Shown piece by piece: positions 57,034 to 64,000 of a stretch of 64,000 nt of DNA (its first letter is position 1; the number at the start of each line of letters is the position of its first letter). The stretch lies in the NCBI GenBank assembly GCA_944989445.1, contig CALYLW010000066.1:402501-466500 (forward strand), given 5' to 3'. The stretch comes from Ampullaceana balthica. Its lineage: Eukaryota > Mollusca > Gastropoda > Lymnaeidae. The notes under the pieces are model-generated. The model saw nothing but the letters and a program-made list of their open reading frames with translations. It searched no databases and was not told the origin of the DNA. Made by a program: the position numbers and the translations under genes.

Positions 57034-57484
57034 CATTTTCAGTACTAGTCATTTTTTAAAAAGCACTTCAGTTGCGGGCGTGGCAGTTTTTCCATCTGCT
57101 GATGAATTACTAATGTTATTGTCACAAGTTATCGTCACTTTATCATTGATGTTGTCTCAGTACTAATTCCACTAGGATTCTGCGTTAGGAGATAAAATGA
57201 ATGTAAAAGTTATTATTAATTAAATGCCAGCTTGTCTTCTCCTCTCAAATCACAAACATATTCAAGAAGTTTCCCTTGCTAAGAAAACTTACAGCAGGGT
57301 GCAATAGATAACATTCTCATATGATAAACACGTGCCATTAATAGTATTTATAAGATGCTTGCATTTCCTCGTAAAAGGCCCCTATACTTATGCTGCAGCC
57401 CTAGGAATATTGTCATATTTTAGAAAATTGCTGTAGTGGGATAACAATGTCATCTGCCCGAAAAATTATGTAAAAAAAAATTTG
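57034..57484. other. AT-rich spacer
   Basis: No supportable feature. Confidence 0.45.
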
Positions 57485-59330
57485 TCACTGACACGGCTGA
57501 TGGACTGATCCTATCAACTCGTCCATTACTTGTAAATGTGATCACGTGTAACTGACACGGCTGATGGACTGATCCTGTCAACTCGTCCATTACTTGTAAA
57601 TGTGATCACGTGTAACTGACACGGCTGATGGACTGATCCTGTCAACACGTCCATTACTTGTAAATGTGATCACGTGTAACTGACACGGCTGATGGACTGA
57701 TCCTGTCAACTCGTCTATTACTTGTAAATGTGATCACGTGTAACTGACACGGCTGATGGACTGATCCTGTCAACTCGTCCATTACTTGTAAATGTGATCA
57801 CGTGTAACTGACACGGCTGATGAAGTGATCCTGTCAACTCGTCCATTACTTGTAAATGTGATCACGTGTAACTGACACGGCTGATGAACTGATCCTGTCA
57901 ACTCGTCCATTACTTGTAAATGTGATCAAGTGTAACTGACACGGCTGATGAACTGATCCTGTCAACTCGTCCATTACTTGTAAATGTGATCACGTGTAAC
58001 TGACACGGCTGATGAACTGATCCTGTCAACTCGTCCATTACTTGTAAATGTGATCACGTGTAACTGACACGGCTGATGAACTGATCCTGTCAACTCGTCC
58101 ATTACTTGTAAATGTGATCACGTGTAACTGACACGGCTGATGAACTGATCCTGTCAACTCGTCCATTACTTGTAAATGTGATCACGTGTAACTGACACGG
58201 CTGATGAACTGATCCTGTCAACTCGTCCATTACTTGTAAATGTGACCACGTGTAACTGACACGGCTGATGAACTGATCCTGTCAACTCGTCCATTACTTG
58301 TAAATGTGATCACGTGTAACTGACACGGCCGATAGACTGATCCTATCAACTCGTCCATTACTTGTAAATGTGATCACGAGTAACTGACACGGCTGATGAA
58401 CGGATCCTGTCAACTCGTCCATTACTTGTAAATGTGATAACGTGTAACTGACATGGCTGATGAACGTATCCTGTCAACTCGTCCATTACTTGTAAATGTG
58501 ATCACGTGTAACTGACATGGCTGATGAACGGATCCTGTCAACTCGTCCATTACTTGTAAATGTGATCACGTGTAACTGACACGGCTGATGAACGGATCCT
58601 GTCAACTCGTCCATTACTTGTAAATGTGATCACGTGTAACTGACACAGCTGATGAACGGATCCTGTCAACTCGTCCATTACTTGTAAATGTGATCACGTG
58701 TAACTGACACGGCTGATGAACGGATCCTGTCAACTCGTCCATTACTTGTAAATGTGATCACGTGTAACTGACACGGCTGATGAACGGATCCTGTCAACTC
58801 GTCCATTACTTGTAAATGTGATCACGTGTAACTGACACGGCTGATGGACTGATCCTGTCAACACGTCCATTACTTGTAAATGTGATCACGTGTAACTGAC
58901 ACGGCTGATGGACTGATCCTGTCAACTCGTCCATTACTTGTAAATGTGATCACGTGTAACTGACACGGCTGATGGACTGATCCTGTCAACTCGTCCATTA
59001 CTTGTAAATGTGATCACGTGTAACTGACACGGCTGATGGACTGATCCTGTCAACTCGTCCATTACTTGTAAATGTGATCACGTGTAACTGACACGGCTGA
59101 TGAACGGATCCTGTCAACTCGTCCATTACTTGTAAATGTGATCACGTGTAACTGACACGGCTGATGGACTGATCCTGTCAACACGTCCATTACTTGTAAA
59201 TGTGATCACGTGTAACTGACACAGCTGATGAACTGATCCTGTCAACTCGTCCATTACTTGTAAATGTGATCACGTGTAACTGACACGGCTGATGGACTGA
59301 TCCTGTCAACTCGTCCATTACTTGTAAATG
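57485..59330 (+). repeat. 64-bp minisatellite, about 29 copies
   Basis: Unit CTGACACGGCTGATGRACTG + ATCCTGTCAACTCGTCCATT + ACTTGTAAATGTGATCACGTGTAA (written in parts). Copies fall into blocks by the variable core: GGACTGATCC first, then GAACTGATCC, then GAACGGATCC, then a mixture. Nearly every copy has the E-box-like palindrome CACGTG after TGATCA. Confidence 0.95.
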
Positions 59331-60060
59331 CGCCCTGCACTTTGTCAATAACATCTTAGTCAAGATCCCGGAAACGTTTAACATTCTCACGTAGTTGGTG
59401 ACAACGGTTACATAACTCAATCGTGAGCACCAACACCTTGTTTCAATGGCTGGAAGTCCTATGCTGCTAAACTGACCCTTCTCTTCCACAAAGTCTCAAC
59501 TTTTTGGTCAATTACACCGTGATCTCTCTGTAACATGTTTATTTTACTTCTCAATGACTATCTGAAGTCAAATGGCGCTTGGTTAATGGGGAGATTAAGA
59601 CACAGCAAAACAAATAACGCTACCGTTGTCTGAAAGGGTATTCCAATATTATGACGTCATTTCTAAAGTATGACATACATATTTCTGGATAATAACGAAC
59701 CAATATTGTTACGACTACATCAATGTGATAAATGCGGAGGTACATATTATTATTATTATTCAACTTCGCTATCAAAGAGCACACTAGTCATTTGTATTGC
59801 CACTACGGGGTTCAATAATTGATCTCTATGCTTTTTGTTTTGAAAAATCTTTATTGCTAAAGGTAGAATGTTCAAAGGAAATTATTGAACGCCTCATGAC
59901 GTTGGATTGTGAAAGTCTATGATGCATGTGTCGGGGGTAATTAGTAGGTTCAATACGTGTCAGGTGCACACCGTATATGGGAGACCCACACTAAAGGAGG
60001 CGAGGGGGGAGCAGCTAATGGAAAATTATAATTTGACACCAGATTTCAGCGCCATAAGAA
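59331..60060. other. Spacer, no gene recognised
   Basis: The 99-codon minus-strand frame at 59190-59489 mostly reads the end of the 64-bp array. No motif. Confidence 0.45.
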
Positions 60061-60695
60061 ACGATTGCCACGTCACAGAATGCCATCAGAGTAGGCAATC
60101 ATTGCCATATCACAGAATGCCATTAGAGTAGGCAATCGTTGCCACATCACAGAATGCCATCAGAGTAGGCAATCGTTGCCATATCACAGAATGCCATCAG
60201 AGTAGGCAATCGTTGCCATATCACAGAATGCCATCAGAGTAGGCAATCGTTGCCACATCACAGAATGCCATCAGAGTAGGCAATCGTTGCCACATCACAG
60301 AATGCCATCAGAGTAGGCAATCGTTTCAACATCACAGAATGCCATCAGAGTAGGCAATCGTTGCCATAACACGCAGAATGCCATCAGAGTAGGCAATAGT
60401 TACCATATCACAGAATGCCATCAGAGTAGGCAATCGTTTCAACATCACAGAATGCCATCAGAGTAGGCAATCGTTGCCACATCACAGAATGCTATGAGAG
60501 TAGGCAATCGTTGCCATATCACAGAATGCAATCAGAGTAGGCAATTTTGGCCATATCACAGAATGCCACCAGAGTAGGAAATCGTTGCCACAACACAGAA
60601 TGCCATCATAGTAGGCAATCGTTGCCACATCACAGAATGCCATCAGAGTAGGCAATCGTTGCCACATCACAGAATGCCATCAGAGTAGGCAATCG
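60061..60695 (+). repeat. 37-bp minisatellite, about 17 copies
   Basis: Unit GCCACATCACAGAATGCCAT + CAGAGTAGGCAATCGTT, moderately diverged. Confidence 0.95.
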
Positions 60696-62356
60696 TGTGT
60701 GAAAGATTATACATACATTTCGTCATGTGAAACCGACCGTGACCATATTAATTATGATTGTGTGTTGTTGGTAGTGGGTTCCCAGTCGGCTGATGATGTA
60801 GACTCCAGCCCGAAACGTCCACGGGAAAACTTCAGGGGTCAGGGGGAGACAATCTACCGCCATTTGCATCAACCCACAAGAGACTTGTAAGAATGTTATT
60901 AAATAGGCGAGTAGGCCACAGAAGACTTCTGTATGAAGGGATCTTCCCGTTGTGTTTGTCATATTAAAGACCGTAAAGTTCCATATCCCAGTACGTGCTG
61001 ATCAATTGTGTTTGAACGTGAGACAAATATTTGGTAAAATGTGGTTGCCAAGTGTGCTTAACAACAGTGCACTCACTGGAAACGGCATTGAGCGTGTAAT
61101 AGATTTTTCCCCCCACTCAGTTTTCCAGTTATAGAGATGGATAAACTAAACAGGTAGGTGTGTGTAAATTTATTGATAGACTAATTTTAATTAATAATAA
61201 TGACAACTATGTCATCATTTACAAGGAATACATTTCTAGTAAATTATTTGTACTTGGCTTTGACAATTATTGTTGATGAGAGAAGACATTAGCTATAGAA
61301 AGATAGTGATTGCTACTTAAAAGAATATCATATTGTAATTGTAAAATAGTTGGTAGATCCATTAAATGTGTATTATGTAGAAACACTGGTAATTATAATG
61401 TAATAATTATTTTTTTTTGCAAAATAGAAGTTATTATTATTAGTTACCATAAACATTTATATGTTGACAAACAAATTTTACAAAACATTAAGAGATTTCC
61501 TACAAAATTAATGGAATTGTACCAATGTGTAACATATTACTTTTATATGTGTGTTGTAGGCGTTCTCACATAACACAATCTTTCGTGCAATAATTTCTTG
61601 AAGCACTAATGTCAATGAAATAACTTTAATACGTACACTATATACATAAATATAATATTGAGGTTTCACATCGTGGAGACATAATCAACACAGTCAGCCA
61701 TCTTGCCATCACACTCTCGAACATTCTCCCGCTCTTCACTCACGTGACCTCTCTGCCATCAAACTCGTGATTCTCACGTGACACAATGAATGGTTAAAAA
61801 TGAGTATGAATGACCGAAGCAAACCTTTTTTTAAATGTTATCTCGTCTTCATTAGCATTATGCAGCTTTCGGAAACAAAGAAATGATAACATCTAACATT
61901 AAACAATGCAACTTGATTTTACGGGGAAAACAAACATATCAAACTATTTCTAAAAATATAGTTTCAAAAATGTGTCATTCTCGAATAATAGACTGACTTA
62001 GCTGAATTGTTATATTTTAGTAGTGCTCAATTAAAACAAGTTGGATGGTACAGTGGTTATATTAATAGATTCCTGCCATTAAATGGTCAAGTCAATTCTG
62101 GAGTGGTGTGGCTAGGACGGGTGGGGAAAAACGTTTCGGTCCTCCTTGTTAGCCGACTACACTTGATTTCAATAGAAGTAGAAGGAATGAAAGTACCGAC
62201 CTGCCTTCTCCAACCCCTTGTCCCCCATCAGTGGCCAACAAAATCAGTGGCCAACAACATCAGTGGCCCACTCCCGAATGAGTATTTACTTTATTACTGG
62301 CGTGATGGAGTTTGGCCTGGTAATGAGACTTCCACGGCACGATGCCGAGGCAGAAC
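60696..62356. other. Spacer with GC-richer patches
   Basis: 60780-60890 (TCAGCCGACT/AGTCGGCTGA, CCCGAAACGTCC) and 62120-62300 are GC-richer and share inverted fragments (CCGAAACGT; AGTCGGCT). They may be remnants of a retroelement. The frame at 60699-60890 could hold an exon after TGTTGGTAG, but no domain is seen. The rest is AT-rich. Confidence 0.35.
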
Positions 62357-62815
62357 TTTTGTAACAGTGTTATTCAGGATTCTTGTGACATTGTTCCTCA
62401 GCACTCTTGTTACAGTTTTATCCAGGATTCTTGTGACATTGTTCCTCAGTACTCTTGTTACAGTTTTATCCAGGATTCTTGTGACATTGTTCCTCAGCAC
62501 TCTTGTTACAGTTTTATCCAGGATTCTTGTGACATTGTTCCTCAGCACTCTTGTTACAGTTTTATCCAGGATTCTTGTGACATTGTTCCTAAGCACTCTT
62601 GTGACAGTGTTACGCAGGACTCTTGTAAGTGTTACTCAGGACTCTTGTGAGAGCATTACTCAGGACTCTTGTGACAGTGTTACTCAGGACTCTTGTGACA
62701 GTGTTACTCAGGACACTTGTGACAGCATTACTCAGGACTCTTGTGACAGCATTACTGAGTACTTTTGTGACAGTATTACTCAGGACTCTTGTGACATTTT
62801 CACTCAGGAATCTTA
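62357..62815 (+). repeat. 24-bp minisatellite with 48-bp higher-order half
   Basis: Unit GTGACAGTGTTACTCAGGAC+TCTT. In the left half two 24-mer types alternate (GTGACATTGTTCCTCAGCAC and GTTACAGTTTTATCCAGGAT), making a 48-bp unit. In the right half a single 24-mer type repeats. It is open in several frames because 24 is divisible by 3; the 325-codon frame over 62007-62984 is not a gene. Confidence 0.9.
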
Positions 62816-62854
62816 TTGCAGTTTTACTAGATTTGTCAAACGAATTTTCTCATC

Positions 62855-63265
62855 GTCTTCTACATTTTCTTTTGGCCTGAGATTTAGTCTCTTAGGGCCT
62901 TGGATAATACCTGGGCAACCTGCTTCATGTGCTGAGCAGTGCCATACAACATTGTCTTCACGTGGGACTCTTTTGCCTCCCTAACCTCCCCGGCTATGTC
63001 TAGCGCGGGACACGAAGTTAGCAGGTTTAGTACTGTTTCAGAGGCTTGGCTGCAATGACGGCAGTTCGAGTCCCTGTTATGGTCTAGCCTGTTGAAATAT
63101 GAGTTAGTTGGGCAGTGCTCTGTTCGCATTTGAGTAACTAAACTCTGGTGTTTGCGACTCAAACTCCACCACTGGTCTGATCGACTTGGCCTGGACATGT
63201 TAATACCCCCCTGGCAGTCGTATTGTCAGCCCACTCCTGGTACCACTTGTTCCTGAAGTTCCTGA
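62855..63265 (-). mobile_element. 5'-truncated LINE, second copy
   Basis: Same family as 21304-22182, inverted. Flanked by a 9-bp TSD TTTCTCATC (62846-62854 and 63266-63274). The 3' end reads GGCCAAAAGAAAATGTAGAA, a diverged form of the 3' end at 22160-22182. Only the last 410 bp are present. Confidence 0.75.
62884..63262 (-). pseudogene. C-terminal fragment of the LINE RNase H polyprotein
   Basis: Reads SRPSRSDQWWSLSRKHQSLV, then MRTEHCPTNSYFNRLDHNRD and the knuckle CRHCSQASETVLNLLTSC, where the His of the C-x2-C-x8-H-x4-C knuckle is Asn. It ends SKALRD-stop at 62884. A 4-bp deletion near 63200 relative to the first copy (GTATT-AACATG against GTATTCGCTAACATG) breaks the frame upstream. All catalytic RNase H residues are missing. 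Confidence 0.75.
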
Positions 63266-63274
63266 TTTCTCATC

Positions 63275-63722
63275 TAAAAGACTCTTAAATAAATAAATGT
63301 CTCTCTTAAAAAAAACCACCCAAAATCAGAATTGTTCATTGTTGAGAGTAAATGTCACATATTCATGATTTACTGTGCTGTATCGTAAGCTAAGTGTTGC
63401 CAAGAATTTATTTATTATCTATTCAGAATGTGGTCATCAATTTCTTCGTCAAATCAAATGATGCCCCGTGAGTCATATGACTTTAAGGTTTCTTAAAATT
63501 GTATTTAGTGATTAACTGTAACACACCATCATGTGAATCTTTGGAGGCACACTCATTTTATGTTTGTATATTGTTTGCTTGTGCTTATCTTCGGACAAGT
63601 GAACCAACTAAAAATTAACCTCCTTTTTTGCGACGTATGACCGAAAGAAATTGACCTAAATGAAAATTGTAGAATGTGTCATCATTTAAAGTTTAGTTCT
63701 GACTTTGCCTAACATGTCCTCA
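63275..63722. other. AT-rich spacer
   Basis: No supportable feature. Confidence 0.45.
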
Positions 63723-63800
63723 TGTGAATGGCTCATGTGAATGGCTCATTTTATCTGTTGACTCATTTAATCTGTTGACTCATTTTATCTGTTGACTTGA
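63723..63800 (+). repeat. Short tandem repeats
   Basis: Two copies of GTGAATGGCTCAT, then three copies of TTTATCTGTTGACTCA with small changes. Confidence 0.85.
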
Positions 63801-63845
63801 CCGAGGGAAAGTGTTCGATCGGAAGTAATCTTTTCATCAAATTGA

Positions 63846-64000
63846 ACGAACATTGAGAAGGTAGCGATGGTAGCTTCTGGGCTGTTAGAGGTGCTTTCTT
63901 GGATGGGAGAGATGGTAGCGATGGTAATTTGGCTGTTTGGGTTGGTATCTGTGATGTTAAGATGATAGTGATGGTAGGTTGGCTGTTGGAGTTGGTATAT
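63846..64000 (+). repeat. Degenerate approximately 50-bp repeat running off the right edge
   Basis: GGTAGCGATGGTA...GGCTGTT...GTTGGTAT recurs about three times and continues to the window end. Confidence 0.6.

Noticed and set aside
56679..57166. ORFs of 113-126 codons on both strands
   Set aside because: They are products of the 54-bp tandem array, open on both strands at once.
57485..59330. Hammerhead ribozyme satellite, because CTGATGA occurs in each unit
   Set aside because: No GAAA core partner follows in the unit, so the fold is not possible.
62007..62984. 325-codon ORF
   Set aside because: It runs from unique sequence through the 24-bp minisatellite into the antisense of a LINE fragment. 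No domain, and no reason to be one gene.

Overview
The window looks like intergenic or intronic DNA from an AT-rich, repeat-dense invertebrate genome. The evidence is: no bacterial gene layout; one good spliced-type exon (55925-56183, strong polypyrimidine-AG acceptor and CAG|GTAAAC donor); tRNA-derived SINEs; a non-LTR retrotransposon RNase H domain; Helitron ends; and at least ten hAT transposon copies. I lean to a mollusc or other lophotrochozoan from the general style of the repeats, but nothing here proves the clade. Almost every long ORF is a repeat artefact or part of a transposon.

Layout. 1-2290: fragments of a hAT right end, SINEs and a MITE. 2291-12747: one hAT element with a perfect 8-bp target-site duplication (TSD) that now holds a 3.56-kb (ATGT)n microsatellite, a 4 x 109-bp tandem repeat, a second hAT element with a broken transposase, and a MITE inside that transposase. 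12.7-19.6 kb: Helitron-type hairpin ends, a SINE inside a 20-bp tandem array, a BED-finger hAT fragment, and a hAT (ZBED/Charlie-like) pseudogene. 19.6-23.5 kb: about 3 kb of a 52-bp satellite, split by a 5'-truncated LINE carrying an intact RNase H reading frame. 25.1-30.7 kb: a 16-bp tandem array split by a 5.1-kb hAT, which holds a second hAT (itself split by a 503-bp retro-insert) and a 1.36-kb element with 3-bp TSDs, which in turn holds a 275-bp hAT MITE. 31.3-33.8 kb: a 32-bp minisatellite and a three-unit Helitron array. 34.4-35.8 kb: hAT with nested elements. 37.6-45.7 kb: several minisatellites and a MITE. 45.8-48.2 kb: hAT within hAT. 49.8-51.9 kb: ZBED/GTF2IRD2-like hAT with a broken transposase. 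52.7-64 kb: a SINE, the one convincing host exon, and large minisatellites (54, 64, 37 and 24 bp), the last followed by a second LINE 3' fragment on the minus strand.

The strongest results are structural. Many insertions are proved by matching TSDs, and two of them by restoration of the interrupted transposase reading frame when the insert plus one TSD copy is removed. They give a relative order of insertion. The least explained items are the transposon/MITE family with GGGGCCGTCC ends and 3-bp A/T TSDs, whose largest copy carries an unrecognised ORF; the GC-rich 503-bp retro-insert; and the dispersed CCGGTGT...CTCCCCC family. I found no RNA gene beyond tRNA-like SINE heads, no CRISPR, and no complete host gene.
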